A stretch of 64,000 nucleotides of DNA from contig JAUXTN010000211.1 of NCBI GenBank assembly GCA_030684355.1, positions 25,751 through 89,750 on the forward strand, given 5' to 3'. Source of the stretch: Pseudomonadota bacterium. GTDB lineage: Bacteria; Myxococcota_A; UBA796; SXON01. This document shows, one piece after another, positions 20,063 to 28,926 of the stretch (its first letter is position 1; each line of letters begins with the position of its first letter). Below the pieces are notes generated by a model that saw nothing but the letters and a program-made list of their open reading frames with translations, had not been told where the DNA came from and did not search any database. The translations under genes and the position numbers were made by a program.

Positions 20063-21229
20063 ATGGACGTTCCAACGGTGATGGACCCGTCCCTTCCCAG
20101 TCGTCTCGAGGTGCTCCTCATGCGGGCCTTCGACGGTGAGGTCACCGAAGAGGAGCGCATGGAGCTCGCCGCCCTGGTGGACGTAGAGCCCCGGCTCGTC
20201 GTCATGGCGGAGCTGCGAGAGGCCCTGCGCGCCGCGCTCGCCGTACCCGGCCCCGTCGACATCGCGGGGGACGTGATGGCCGCCCTCGACGCCGACGCCG
20301 CCTGGACCCCCTTCGGTGCCACCCTCACGGCGGCCGTGCGCGCGTCGGAGGCTACCGCGCCCCCGATCGACCTCGCGGACGCGGTCATGGGGTACCTCGG
20401 GGAGGACGAGGCCTGGAGCCCCGTCGGCGCGGCCCTCCGCGAAGCCGTGCGCCCCCCCGCGATCGACATCGCCGACCTGGTGATGGCCGAGATCGACGCG
20501 GACGCGGCCTGGGCGCCGCTCGGAGCGTCCGTCCGCGACGCCGTGCTCGCCGCGCCCCCCATCGACATCGCCGATTCCGTCATGGCGGATGTCCTGGCCG
20601 ACCTCACCGCCGCTTTCGACCCCGACGCCGAGCTCTCCGCCTACTTCGACGGCGAGCTCTCCTCCGAGCGGACCGCCGCCGTGGCCGCCCGCCTCCTGCG
20701 CGAGCCCGCCGCCCGCGATCAGCTCGCCGCCTTCGCCGTGACCGGCGAGGGGCTGCGCAGCGCGACGCACCGCGGGGTCGACGCGTGGCCCGCTGTCGCC
20801 ACGGCCATCGGCGTCGAGCGGGACGCCGTGCACGGCTGGGAGTCCATCGCCGGGCCGCTGCGGGAGGCCTTCGCAGCCATCCCCGACATCGACGTGGCCG
20901 GCGCCGTCATGGCTGCCATCGAGCCCGCGGCGGTGCGGATGCCCCGCTGGGCGTCCCTCGGCGGGCCGCTCCTCGGCTTCGCCATGGCCGCGGCGCTGCT
21001 CTTCGCGGTGCTGCCGATGTCGTCGCGCCTCTCGCCCCAGCCGGGCAACCTCGCGGGCCTCCAGGCCGACCTCCGGCTCGCCGCCGTGAACGACGCGCTC
21101 GTGGAAGAGATCTCCGCGCCGCGGGACGTGGTGGTACAGGTGATGCAGTTCGAGGACGGCGGTCCGACCTTCATCCTCGTCGACGACCCTGCCTCGGGCT
21201 CCGGCTCGGGCTCCGGAGTACCCCTCTGA
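20063..21229 (+). CDS. Anti-sigma-like membrane protein with internal tandem repeats
   Basis: 388 residues, placed as the anti-sigma partner of the upstream ECF factor. The N-terminal and central parts contain at least four copies of a unit of about 38-40 residues, core PPIDIADxVM-x3-DxDAAWxPxGAxLRxAV (about residues 55-180), with a more divergent copy near 240-290. In between lies a segment resembling the anti-sigma fold (ELSAYFDGELSSERTAAVAARLL) without the usual zinc His/Cys. One membrane helix (about 300-320) and a periplasmic tail ending in a Gly/Ser repeat follow. The start could also be the ATG at 20081. Its last base overlaps the next start (TGATG). Confidence 0.65.
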   Translation: MDVPTVMDPSLPSRLEVLLMRAFDGEVTEEERMELAALVDVEPRLVVMAELREALRAALAVPGPVDIAGDVMAALDADAAWTPFGATLTAAVRASEATAPPIDLADAVMGYLGEDEAWSPVGAALREAVRPPAIDIADLVMAEIDADAAWAPLGASVRDAVLAAPPIDIADSVMADVLADLTAAFDPDAELSAYFDGELSSERTAAVAARLLREPAARDQLAAFAVTGEGLRSATHRGVDAWPAVATAIGVERDAVHGWESIAGPLREAFAAIPDIDVAGAVMAAIEPAAVRMPRWASLGGPLLGFAMAAALLFAVLPMSSRLSPQPGNLAGLQADLRLAAVNDALVEEISAPRDVVVQVMQFEDGGPTFILVDDPASGSGSGSGVPL

Positions 21230-21741
21230 TGCTTCGCGTCCTGCTCCTGGCTGTGGTCCTGGTCGCCTCGGCGCTCCTCCCGGACCGGGCCCTCGCGCAG
21301 AGCCGGCCGGCACCCGCGCCGGCGCCCACCCGGGCGCCGACTAGCGGTGCCCAGACCCAGAAGCCCGCCGCGAACCGCGTGGGCGTGCAGATCTCCGTCG
21401 TCCACGCCACCGACTCCGAGAGCGGCATCGATCCGCGCCTCGCCGCGCTCACCTCGTCGTTCCGGTACTTCAAGTACAAGGGCTACCGGCTCCTCTCCAC
21501 GCAGGACGCCGACGTGTCCCTCGGCGAGGACCACAGCTTCCCGATCGAGGGGGGGCGGCGCCTGAAGGTGACGCTCATCTCGAAGGACGACACCCGCGCC
21601 CGCGTCCGCGTCGAGATGACGAGCGACGCCGGCAAGCTCCTCGACACGACCGTGAGCATCAACCGCGGCGGCACGTTCATCGTCGCGGGCCCGGTGTACA
21701 AGGACGGCATCCTCATGCTCCCCGTGCGCGCCGACTACTAG
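21229..21741 (+). CDS. Exported protein of unknown function, co-transcribed with the sigma/anti-sigma pair
   Basis: 170 residues. A Sec signal peptide (MLRVLLLAVVLVASALLPDRALAQ, cut after ALA) is followed by a Pro/Ala/Thr-rich linker and a domain of about 110 residues predicted to be mostly beta, ending GPVYKDGILMLPVRADY. There are no cysteines in the mature part. The start ATG overlaps the anti-sigma stop by one base, so coupling is likely. It could be a periplasmic sensor or effector in the sigma pathway; that is inference from position only. Confidence 0.7.
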   Translation: MLRVLLLAVVLVASALLPDRALAQSRPAPAPAPTRAPTSGAQTQKPAANRVGVQISVVHATDSESGIDPRLAALTSSFRYFKYKGYRLLSTQDADVSLGEDHSFPIEGGRRLKVTLISKDDTRARVRVEMTSDAGKLLDTTVSINRGGTFIVAGPVYKDGILMLPVRADY

Positions 21742-21752
21742 GGAGGGGAGCC

Positions 21753-22937
21753 ATGAGCGTCCGCGACGATCTCGCGCTGATCGGATGGCTCGCCGCGCTC
21801 GCCCCCGAGGCTGCGGCCACCCCCGGCGGGGGCGCACGCGCGATCGCCGCGCTCCTCGGGGTGTTCCGGGAGGCCGCGCAGCTCGACGTCGCCCTCGGCA
21901 ACGGCCTGCGCCGCGCGGCGGCCACGGCCGTGCTCCAGATGCCCGAGCGGGTCGATCCCATCGATGCCCAGCGGGCGATCCTCGCGGACCGCGCCGGGTT
22001 CGCCGCGCTGCTCGACCGGGGAGAGCCCGCGCTCGTGGCGGTCGCCGCGCACCTCGACGGCCTGGCACCCACCCGCGGCCGCGGCGCGCGCCTCGCCCCG
22101 CTCGTGCTCGACGCGTTCCGGGTGCAGTCGCGCGACCTCTTCCCGCGCGAAGACATGGGCGGGATTGGGCTCGCCATCGGTGTCGTGGAGGCGCTCGCCC
22201 GCGGCGCGGACCCCCATCGGCGCCTTCAGCTCGAGCGGGAGCTCGCCGCGCTGCACGGACGGCGGGGGGCGCCGGACGCCGCCGCCGCGATCGCCGGTGC
22301 GGGCGAGGGAGGGACCGCGCTCCTGGAGGCCGACGCCCTCGCGGCCCGCGGTGAGCTCGACGCCGCGCGGGCCCGGCTCGCCGAGGCACGCCGCCGCTAC
22401 GAGGCCGCCGCGGACCTCGCGGGCATCGGCGCGGTGCTGCGTCGGGAGGCGGCGCTGGTCGGCCCGGAGGACCGTGTGGAGCTGCTCCGCAAGGCCATCG
22501 TGCTCGCGCGGGAAGCGGGGGACCCCTCCGGGCAGGCCGAGGGGCTCGAGGAGCTCTCCCGGGCCTACGCCGAGACCGCGCGGATGGGCGCGGCGGTCGC
22601 GGCGCTCGGAGAGGTCGCGCGGCTGGCGCGCCTGCGGGTCGACGCCGCGGGGGAGGCCCGCGCGCTCCAACTGGCAGGGCGGCTCCTCTGCGAGGCGCCG
22701 TCCGGCGAGGACGATCCGGGGCGCGGACTGGTGCTCCTGCTCCACGCGGGCGACATCGCTGCCAGCGTGGATCCCGTCGTCGCGGACCTCGTGCGCCGCT
22801 ACGTGACCGGCTTCCAGTACACGTTGAACGATCGCCAGTTCGCCGAGATCGAGCCAATTCTCGACGAAGTTCGAGAGGATGTAGTAGGAGAGACCTTCGC
22901 GCGCTATCGGACGGAGCATCCTGAGGCGTTACCCTAG
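21753..22937 (+). CDS. Helical-repeat (TPR-like) cytoplasmic protein
   Basis: 394 residues, Ala/Leu/Arg-rich, almost wholly alpha-helical. Pairs of helices such as LEADALAARGELDAARARLAEARRRYEAA and AEGLEELSRAYAETARMGAAVAALGEVARLARL look like TPRs (about residues 185-330). There is no signal peptide and no enzyme motif. It lies 11 bases after the exported protein gene and 36 before the FHA gene, so it probably belongs to the same signalling operon as a scaffold. The C-terminal 60 residues are less repetitive and more acidic. Confidence 0.65.
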   Translation: MSVRDDLALIGWLAALAPEAAATPGGGARAIAALLGVFREAAQLDVALGNGLRRAAATAVLQMPERVDPIDAQRAILADRAGFAALLDRGEPALVAVAAHLDGLAPTRGRGARLAPLVLDAFRVQSRDLFPREDMGGIGLAIGVVEALARGADPHRRLQLERELAALHGRRGAPDAAAAIAGAGEGGTALLEADALAARGELDAARARLAEARRRYEAAADLAGIGAVLRREAALVGPEDRVELLRKAIVLAREAGDPSGQAEGLEELSRAYAETARMGAAVAALGEVARLARLRVDAAGEARALQLAGRLLCEAPSGEDDPGRGLVLLLHAGDIAASVDPVVADLVRRYVTGFQYTLNDRQFAEIEPILDEVREDVVGETFARYRTEHPEALP

Positions 22938-22973
22938 TCGCGCACGGGCGACCGTCCGTGCAGGAGGTCCTGG

Positions 22974-23933
22974 TTGGCCGAGTTGTTGTTGCTACGCTCC
23001 GGTGAGGTCGTGCACGCCGTCCAGGTGGGCGAGGGCCAGGTGCACGTGGGTCGTTCGCCGGGCAACGAACTGGTTGTGTCCGATCCGACCGTGTCGGGGC
23101 ACCACCTGATGGCGTGGTGCGAGGGCACCACAATCTGGATCAAGGATCTTGCCTCGACCAATGGCACGTTCCTCAATGATCGCCGCATCCGCAGCGTGCA
23201 TCCCGTTCGCGACGGAGACACCATCCGCCTCGGGACGACGTGCTTGCTCCAGGTGCGGGCCGAGGAGGAGAACGCGCGGCCGCGGGCACGGGGATTCGTC
23301 CTCGAGGACCTCCGCGCGGGGACCCGCTTCCCGCTCTCGGGGGACCGTTTCTCGATCGGGTCGGCGCCCGATTGCGACCTGCGCCTGGCCGACGGCCCGG
23401 ATCGCGCCGCGACCCTGATCCTCCACTGGAACGGCGAGGTTCGCCTCGGCACCGCGGATGACGAGGAGGGGCCGCTCGCCGCGAACGTGGAGTTCACGGT
23501 CGGCGACCGCGTGTTCAAGGTCTCCGAGGTGGACGACGTGCAGGCCGCCACCGAGGTGCCCGCCGTCGAGCGCTACCCCTACAAGCTCTCGGCCACGCTC
23601 GAGGGGCCCTTCGGCGCCGAGGCCGTCCTGGAGGACGTGCCGACGCGGAAGACGCACAAGATCGACAGCGGCAACCGCGCCGTGCTCCTGTTCTTGCTGG
23701 GCCGCCGCTTCGAGGAGGACCGCCTGCGTGGCGTGCCGTCCGAGGAGCGCGGTTGGTGCCCGGACGACGAGGTCATGACCGGCGTCTGGGGCCGCCACGG
23801 GGACGAGAACAAGCTCAACGTGCTGCTCCACCGCCTCCGGGCCGAGCTGCGCGTCGCCGGCTTCGACCCCTGGTTCATCGAGAAGCGGCAGCGCTTCGTG
23901 CGCCTCCGCGTCACCGAGGTGGCGATCCGGTGA
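22974..23933 (+). CDS. FHA-domain protein with C-terminal winged-helix-like region
   Basis: 319 residues. The N-terminal FHA domain (about 5-95) has the phosphothreonine-binding signature VGRSPGNELVVSDPTVSGHHLM and STNGTFLND. A second, degenerate FHA-like segment lies near residues 110-175 (FPLSGDRFSIGSAPDCDLRL). The C-terminal 110 residues (ending WGRHGDENKLNVLLHRLRAELRVAGFDPWFIEKR...) resemble an OmpR-type winged helix. This suggests a regulator that binds phosphorylated partners, probably of the adjacent Ser/Thr kinase. Translation probably starts at TTG 22974: AGGAGG at 22962-22967 is six bases upstream and the domain begins at once; no ATG or GTG fits. Confidence 0.85.
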   Translation: MAELLLLRSGEVVHAVQVGEGQVHVGRSPGNELVVSDPTVSGHHLMAWCEGTTIWIKDLASTNGTFLNDRRIRSVHPVRDGDTIRLGTTCLLQVRAEEENARPRARGFVLEDLRAGTRFPLSGDRFSIGSAPDCDLRLADGPDRAATLILHWNGEVRLGTADDEEGPLAANVEFTVGDRVFKVSEVDDVQAATEVPAVERYPYKLSATLEGPFGAEAVLEDVPTRKTHKIDSGNRAVLLFLLGRRFEEDRLRGVPSEERGWCPDDEVMTGVWGRHGDENKLNVLLHRLRAELRVAGFDPWFIEKRQRFVRLRVTEVAIR

Positions 23934-23978
23934 GACGACGCCCCCGGCGCGCCGTTTCCCGGCGCCGGGAGGCGTCCG

Positions 23979-25643
23979 GTGCCTGATCTTGCCGGTCGCT
24001 ACCGCCTGGGCGAGGTGCTCGGGACGGGCGGGACCTCCACCGTCTACCGGGCGACCGACGCGTCGCTCGGCGTGGAGCGCGCCGTAAAGGTGCTCCGTGG
24101 GGACGGCGCCACGGTGGACGCCCAGCGCGCCCGGCTCCGCGCAGAGGCCCGCGCCATGGCGCGCGTGACCCATCCCAACATCCTGCGCGTCTACGACGTC
24201 GGCACGGACGACGGGCAGGACTTCTTCGTGATGGAGCTGGCCGACGGTGGCACGCTCCAGGAGCGCGTGGATGCCCACGGGCCGCTCCCGCCGGTGCTGG
24301 CGTGCCGGTACGCGCTGCAGGTCCTCGGGGCGCTCGCCGCCGCGCACGACGCCGGGGTCATCCACCGCGACGTGAAGCCGCAGAACGTGCTGCTCGACCG
24401 CGAAGGCGTGGCGCTGCTCGCGGACTTCGGCATCGCGCTGCTCTCCGACGGCCGGGAGTCCCGCCACACGCGCGTGGGCGTTGCGATGGGGTCGATGACC
24501 TACATGCCGCCGGAGCAGCGGCTGGATGCCCGGGGCGTGGCCGTCCAGGCGGACCTGTACGCCACCGGGGCCACCCTCTACGCGATCCTGACGGGCGCGA
24601 GCCCGGTCGACCTCTTCCTCGCGCCGGTCGGCTCGGCGCGCTGGGACGACGTCGCGCCCGTGCTGCAGCCGATCCTCCAGCGCGCGACGCGCCTCGTCCC
24701 CGCCGAGCGCTTCGCGACCGCGCGGGAGATGGCCGCCGCGCTGGTCACGGCGATGGCGAAGCTGCCGCCGGACGCGACGGTCAACGCGCTCGACGAGGCC
24801 GCGTGGGTCGGCGTCCGCGATCGCGTGCTGGCCTCGCTCGCCGGGCCGATCCTGGTGGAGCCCCCCACCGAGCCCACGATGGCGACGGAGCGGCCGCAGC
24901 GCATCCGGACCGGCCCGGCCGTCTCGCCCACGCTCCAGGTCGACCCCTTCCTGCCCCCGGCGCCCCGCTCCCGGATCGGCCGGCGCGTCGCCGTGGCGCT
25001 CGCGACCAGCATGGCCGTGGGCCTCGTCCTCGTCTGGCTGGGGGCGCGCTCCCTCTCCGCCGGGTTGGCTCCGCCGAGCCGCGTCGTCGGGGCCGACGTC
25101 GCCACCACGGACGGCCCGGCGCTCTCGGGGACAGCCGCGGGCGCGCCCCGTCGCGTCGCCGCCGCGCCGGACACGGGCGCGGACACGGGGACCGGGAGCC
25201 CCTCCGGCGAGGTCGGGGAGGTCGAGGCTCCCGCCGAAGCTGCGCCCGCCTCCCCCCCGAGCCGCCCTTCCGGCACGAGCGCGCGCCGGGCCGCCGTCCC
25301 CGTGGCGGAGGTGACGGCGCCGCGCGCCGACCCCTCGGCGCTCTCCCCGGTGGGGACCTGGAGCGGCTCGTTCAACGGCAACGCAGCGCGCTTCGAGCTC
25401 ACCGGCGGGCCCGCCGCGCTCCGCGGCACCGTGACCGTGCAGTACCGCGAGACCGCCGTCGTGAACAAGGTGCGCGGCACCTACGACCCCGAGACCCGCC
25501 TGCTCGAGCTCGACGACACCGTCGCGAACTCGGACAGCGGCCGGTACGCCGCGACACTCACCCCGGAGCCCGCCTTGGAGGGGCGCTTCACGGTGACGTC
25601 GGACGGACGCGTCGTGCCGTTTCGGCTTGTGCCCGTCCAGTAG
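23979..25643 (+). CDS. Membrane Ser/Thr protein kinase (PknB-like)
   Basis: 554 residues. The kinase domain (about 7-270) has the Gly loop GEVLGTGGTSTVY, ATP-binding Lys about 37 in ERAVKVLR, catalytic HRDVKPQN (about 129-136) and DFG (149-151), all intact. One membrane helix (about 335-352) separates it from a Pro/Ala-rich stalk and an extracytoplasmic beta domain of about 95 residues (GTWSGSFNGNAARFELTGG to the end). It probably senses an envelope signal and phosphorylates cytoplasmic partners such as the FHA protein encoded just upstream. The GTG start at 23979 is supported by GGGAGG six bases upstream. Confidence 0.93.
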   Translation: MPDLAGRYRLGEVLGTGGTSTVYRATDASLGVERAVKVLRGDGATVDAQRARLRAEARAMARVTHPNILRVYDVGTDDGQDFFVMELADGGTLQERVDAHGPLPPVLACRYALQVLGALAAAHDAGVIHRDVKPQNVLLDREGVALLADFGIALLSDGRESRHTRVGVAMGSMTYMPPEQRLDARGVAVQADLYATGATLYAILTGASPVDLFLAPVGSARWDDVAPVLQPILQRATRLVPAERFATAREMAAALVTAMAKLPPDATVNALDEAAWVGVRDRVLASLAGPILVEPPTEPTMATERPQRIRTGPAVSPTLQVDPFLPPAPRSRIGRRVAVALATSMAVGLVLVWLGARSLSAGLAPPSRVVGADVATTDGPALSGTAAGAPRRVAAAPDTGADTGTGSPSGEVGEVEAPAEAAPASPPSRPSGTSARRAAVPVAEVTAPRADPSALSPVGTWSGSFNGNAARFELTGGPAALRGTVTVQYRETAVVNKVRGTYDPETRLLELDDTVANSDSGRYAATLTPEPALEGRFTVTSDGRVVPFRLVPVQ

Positions 25644-25752
25644 CTACGGTCCCGCAGGGAAGGGGGCTGGCGGCAGCCCGGGGCGGGTCCGCAGCCACTG
25701 ATACTCGGGTTGCGACCCACCGGGGGGCAGTGGTCGGTTAGCCTAAGGGGCC

Positions 25753-27060
25753 GTGATCCTCATCCTCCTGTTGGCGATCGCCGCGACCGTGGCGTCGGCC
25801 CCCGCGCGGGCGGCCGAGGCGGGAGCGTCGGCTGGGGACTACACCCACGTGGCCGCGCGGATCGAGGGTGCCGTCGGGCTGGGGCCGCTCGGCGGGGGGC
25901 CCGGCGCCGGGGTGGGGGTCGCCGCCGGGGTGCCGCTGGGCCGCGTCCTGGTGGAGGCCGACTTCGGTGTCGGCGCCGATGTCGCGCCGTCGCCGCGGGT
26001 CACCGCGTTCCTCGGCGCCCGCTTTGAACTCGGCGGGCCGGACGACGGGCGCTTCGGCACGTTCGCCCTCACCGGCCTGGCGGGGGGCGGGTGGTGGCGC
26101 GGCGAGACGCGGCCGCTCGCGCGCGTCGGGTTCGCGTACGACACGCCGCTGCGGCACGGGCGGGTGCTCCGGCTCGGGGTCGCGTGGCAGGGCGGCGGAG
26201 GTGGCGCGGGCGCGGTCCTCACCGGGCTCGGCGTGGCCTGGCGGATCGGGCCGAAAGCTGCTCCGGTGCCCGTGGCCGCCGCCGTAGAGGAGGTGGCCCC
26301 GCCGCCCGAGCCGGCCCCCGCGCCCCCGCCGAGTCGCCTCACGGTCATCCCGCCGGATGCGCTCGTCTGGGTGCCCCACCCGGTGTGCGACTGGGTTCCG
26401 GCGAGCCGCCTCGCGGAGGTGCTCCCGCCCGATCTCGCCGGCGTGACCGTGCAGATCCGGGCGCCCGGCTACCTCCCCACGGACGTGACGCTCCTCGGCG
26501 ACACCCCGGCGAGCATCGCGCTTCGTCCCGCGCCGGCCTTCGGGGCGGTCGTGGTCGTGGCCCACCCCGGCGACCGCGTCTCCATCGGCCGCGACGTCGT
26601 GCCGATCGGCCCCGACGGCACCGGCGTGTTCGGCGCCGCCGAGGGCCCCGTGACCGTCGAGGTCGTGGGCGGCGGCCGGCGGGTCGTCCTCCGGGGGGCC
26701 ATCGCGGGCGGGTATGCGCTCTGGCTGCGTGCGCCGGCTCCGACGCCCCTCATCGTGATGTTCGCGGCGGGGTCCAGCGAGGTGCCGCCCGAGGCGGCGG
26801 CGTCCATCCGGGCCTACGCCGCCGCCCTCGGGAGCTCCACGGTCCGCGTCGTCGGCACCTACGCCGCCGACGAGGTGTCGGACGGGCGGCGCCTCGGGGT
26901 CAAGCGCGCGGAGGCGCTCGCCGCCTCGCTGATCGGGGCGGGCCTGCCCGCGGATGTCGTGAAGGTGCTCGCCTCCGCGAAGCCGTCCGCGGGGGGCGAC
27001 GTGGTCGAGGCCGACCGCGCCGCGTGGATCGAGGCGGTCCCGGCGGAGGAGCCCCGATGA
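25753..27060 (+). CDS. Exported protein with degenerate OmpA-like C-terminal domain
   Basis: 435 residues. A signal peptide (MILILLLAIAATVASAPARA) leads to a Gly-rich region with amphipathic beta strands (about 25-175), perhaps a small barrel. A Pro/Ala linker, a PEGA-like beta region (about 200-330) and a C-terminal OmpA/MotB-like segment (LIVMFAAGSSEVPPEAAASIRAYAAAL to RRLGVKRAEALAASLIGAGLP) follow. The peptidoglycan-binding Asp and Arg of OmpA domains are only partly recognisable. The GTG start has AAGGGG just upstream. A nested stem (CCACTG/CAGTGG around GGGT-TGCG-ACCC, 25695-25743) lies between the kinase gene and this start. Overlaps the next gene by four bases. Confidence 0.7.
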   Translation: MILILLLAIAATVASAPARAAEAGASAGDYTHVAARIEGAVGLGPLGGGPGAGVGVAAGVPLGRVLVEADFGVGADVAPSPRVTAFLGARFELGGPDDGRFGTFALTGLAGGGWWRGETRPLARVGFAYDTPLRHGRVLRLGVAWQGGGGGAGAVLTGLGVAWRIGPKAAPVPVAAAVEEVAPPPEPAPAPPPSRLTVIPPDALVWVPHPVCDWVPASRLAEVLPPDLAGVTVQIRAPGYLPTDVTLLGDTPASIALRPAPAFGAVVVVAHPGDRVSIGRDVVPIGPDGTGVFGAAEGPVTVEVVGGGRRVVLRGAIAGGYALWLRAPAPTPLIVMFAAGSSEVPPEAAASIRAYAAALGSSTVRVVGTYAADEVSDGRRLGVKRAEALAASLIGAGLPADVVKVLASAKPSAGGDVVEADRAAWIEAVPAEEPR

Positions 27061-28055
27061 TGATCCTCTTCTACGCGGGCCTCGCGCACGCGCTCGATCA
27101 CCACGTGGTGCGAGAAGGGGAGACCCTCGCGCGGGTGGCCGCCGACGAGGGGGTCCCGGTGGCGGCGCTCCGCGCGTTGAACCGCATCCCGGCGCGTGAG
27201 GAGGCCCCGGTCGGCACGGTGCTCCTCCTCCCCGGCGAGGACGGCAACGCGACGGCCGCGGTGGTGTTGACGGTCATGGGCCCCTCGACGGCCACGTTGC
27301 CGGGCGAGCGTGCGGTGCCCCTCGCGCAGACCCACGCGCTCCCCGCGGGCACCCTCGTGTGTACCGAGGCCTCGAGCTACGCGACGCTCCGCCTCGCCAC
27401 CTCCACGAAGACCCGCGGCCACGACGAGATCACGCTCCTCGGCGGGACCTGCCTGACGCTCGACTCGAGCTGGTCCCGCGACACCGATCACGCCTCCCTC
27501 GTCTCGATGCGCCGGGGGAGCGTGTCGGTGCGCGCCGCGACCGACGGCGGCGGCGCGGTGACGGTGCGGACGGACGCCGGCGTGTCGACGAGCGAGTCCG
27601 GCGGCTTCCGGGTGACGGTCGAGGAGGGCGCCTCGCGCACGGAGGCCATCGACGGCCCGGTTGCGGTCATGGGGGCCGGCGAGGAGGTCGAGCTCCCGAC
27701 CGGCTACGCCACGCGCGTGCGGAAGGGGGAGGCGCCCCTCGCGGCCCTCCGGTTGCTCGCGCCGGGCGTGCCCGTGCGGCCCTCCGAGCGCGACCCGCTC
27801 CGGCGCCCCGACTTCGAGTGGACGCCCGTGGACCGCGCGCTCGGGTACCGGCTGGAGATCTCCCGGACGGAGGACTTCTCCGACATCGTCATGGCCGAGA
27901 GCGTGGGCGCGCCGCCGTGGTTGCCGGAGACCTTGTTCCTGCCCTTCAACGGGACGGGCTTGTGGTGGCGCGTCGCGTCGTTCGACCGCACCGGGTTCCT
28001 CGGGCCGCCCTCGGAGCCGCGTCGGATCGCGCTCCCGGCGGGCATGGGGCAATAG
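27057..28055 (+). CDS. LysM–FecR domain envelope protein
   Basis: 332 residues. After a short hydrophobic start (MMILFYAGLAHA) comes a LysM-type segment (HHVVREGETLARVAADEGVPVAALRALNRI, about residues 14-50) that would bind peptidoglycan. A FecR-like beta domain follows (about 85-220; typical TLRLATSTKT, GSVSVRA, VRTDAGVSTSESGGFRVTV), and then a fibronectin-like module (PDFEWTPVDRALGYRLEISRTEDFSDIV to RRIAL). Related myxobacterial-type proteins pair FecR with LysM in cell-surface assemblies. ATGA overlap with the OmpA-like gene implies co-translation and a shared wall-linked role. ATG 27060 is an equally possible start. Confidence 0.75.
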   Translation: MMILFYAGLAHALDHHVVREGETLARVAADEGVPVAALRALNRIPAREEAPVGTVLLLPGEDGNATAAVVLTVMGPSTATLPGERAVPLAQTHALPAGTLVCTEASSYATLRLATSTKTRGHDEITLLGGTCLTLDSSWSRDTDHASLVSMRRGSVSVRAATDGGGAVTVRTDAGVSTSESGGFRVTVEEGASRTEAIDGPVAVMGAGEEVELPTGYATRVRKGEAPLAALRLLAPGVPVRPSERDPLRRPDFEWTPVDRALGYRLEISRTEDFSDIVMAESVGAPPWLPETLFLPFNGTGLWWRVASFDRTGFLGPPSEPRRIALPAGMGQ

Positions 28056-28123
28056 CCCGGGGTCGGAGCGGGCTCTCGGCCTTCGGGCTCCGACGCGATA
28101 CACGGCGGAGACCCGGAGCCCCC

Positions 28124-28456
28124 GTGACCCTCTTCGAGAAGATCATCGCCCGCCAGATCCCCGCGGACATCGTGTACGAGGACGCCCACACCATCGCGTT
28201 CCGCGACATCAACCCGCAGGCGCCCACCCACGTGCTCGTGGTGCCCCGGCAGGTGATCCCGCGGCTCGACCTCGCGGAGGAGGCCGACGTCGAGGTCCTC
28301 GGCCGCACCATGCTCGCGGCGGGCAAGGTCGCCAGGCAGCTCGGGCTCACCGGCTACCGGGTCGTCATCAACAACGGCGAGGAGGTCGGCCAGACCGTGT
28401 TCCACCTCCACCTCCACATCCTTGGCGGCCGGCGGATGGGGTGGCCGCCGGGCTAG
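28124..28456 (+). CDS. HIT-family nucleotide hydrolase, Hint-like
   Basis: 110 residues, the normal size. The histidine triad reads FHLHLHILGG (HxHxH), with IIARQIPADIVYED and THVLVVPRQVIP as family signatures. Hint proteins hydrolyse adenosine phosphoramidates. The start is a GTG at 28124, which gives the standard N-terminus (TLFEKIIARQIPA). Its TAG stop interlocks with the stop of the convergent HD gene in a CTAG palindrome (28453-28456). Confidence 0.93.
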   Translation: MTLFEKIIARQIPADIVYEDAHTIAFRDINPQAPTHVLVVPRQVIPRLDLAEEADVEVLGRTMLAAGKVARQLGLTGYRVVINNGEEVGQTVFHLHLHILGGRRMGWPPG

Positions 28457-28926
28457 CCCAGCCGCGCCATCGCCGTGCCCGCCGACGCCAGGAACTCCGC
28501 GACGTCGAAGCCGGCGTCGCCGTAGAGGAGCGCCTGGGCCCCCATGTCGGCGCGGTCGAGCTCACGGAGCAGCCGGGCCTCGGGGGTCACGCCCGCCTCG
28601 GCCTCGTCCCAGAGCGCGCGCAGGTCCGGGCGGTCGGCGAGGAGGTCGTCCATCGCGACGCGCTCGCGCTCGTGCTTATCCTCCTTCGACACGCCGTCGT
28701 ACGGCGTGAGGTCGCCCACGCGCACCTCGGCGAGGTCGTGGAGGATCGCCATCGCGAGGAGCTTGTGGCGGTCCACGTCGGGCGGGCAGCGCAGCAGCGC
28801 GAGCAGCGCCACGCCCCACGAGTGGGCGGCGACGCTCTCGGGGTGCGGGATGCCGGCGCGCTTCCAGCCGGCGCGGTCGACCGCCTTCAGCCGCATCGCC
28901 TCGAGGGCGAGCTCGCGATCGGTCAC
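28453..28926 (-). CDS. HD-domain 5'-nucleotidase, HDDC2/YfbR-like
   Basis: 157 residues. Metal ligands are visible: H in VAAHSWGVALLAL, HD in AMAILHDLAEVRVGDLTPYDGVSKEDKHERE, and a later Asp in LRELDRADMGAQ. The stretch HDLAEVRVGD(L/I)xP is typical of HDDC2/YGK1-type 5'-deoxynucleotidases, which dephosphorylate deoxynucleoside monophosphates. The start is the GTG at 28926, overlapping the stop of the upstream acyltransferase gene (GTGA). It ends on the shared CTAG with the HIT gene. Confidence 0.87.
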   Translation of the reverse strand: MTDRELALEAMRLKAVDRAGWKRAGIPHPESVAAHSWGVALLALLRCPPDVDRHKLLAMAILHDLAEVRVGDLTPYDGVSKEDKHERERVAMDDLLADRPDLRALWDEAEAGVTPEARLLRELDRADMGAQALLYGDAGFDVAEFLASAGTAMARLG

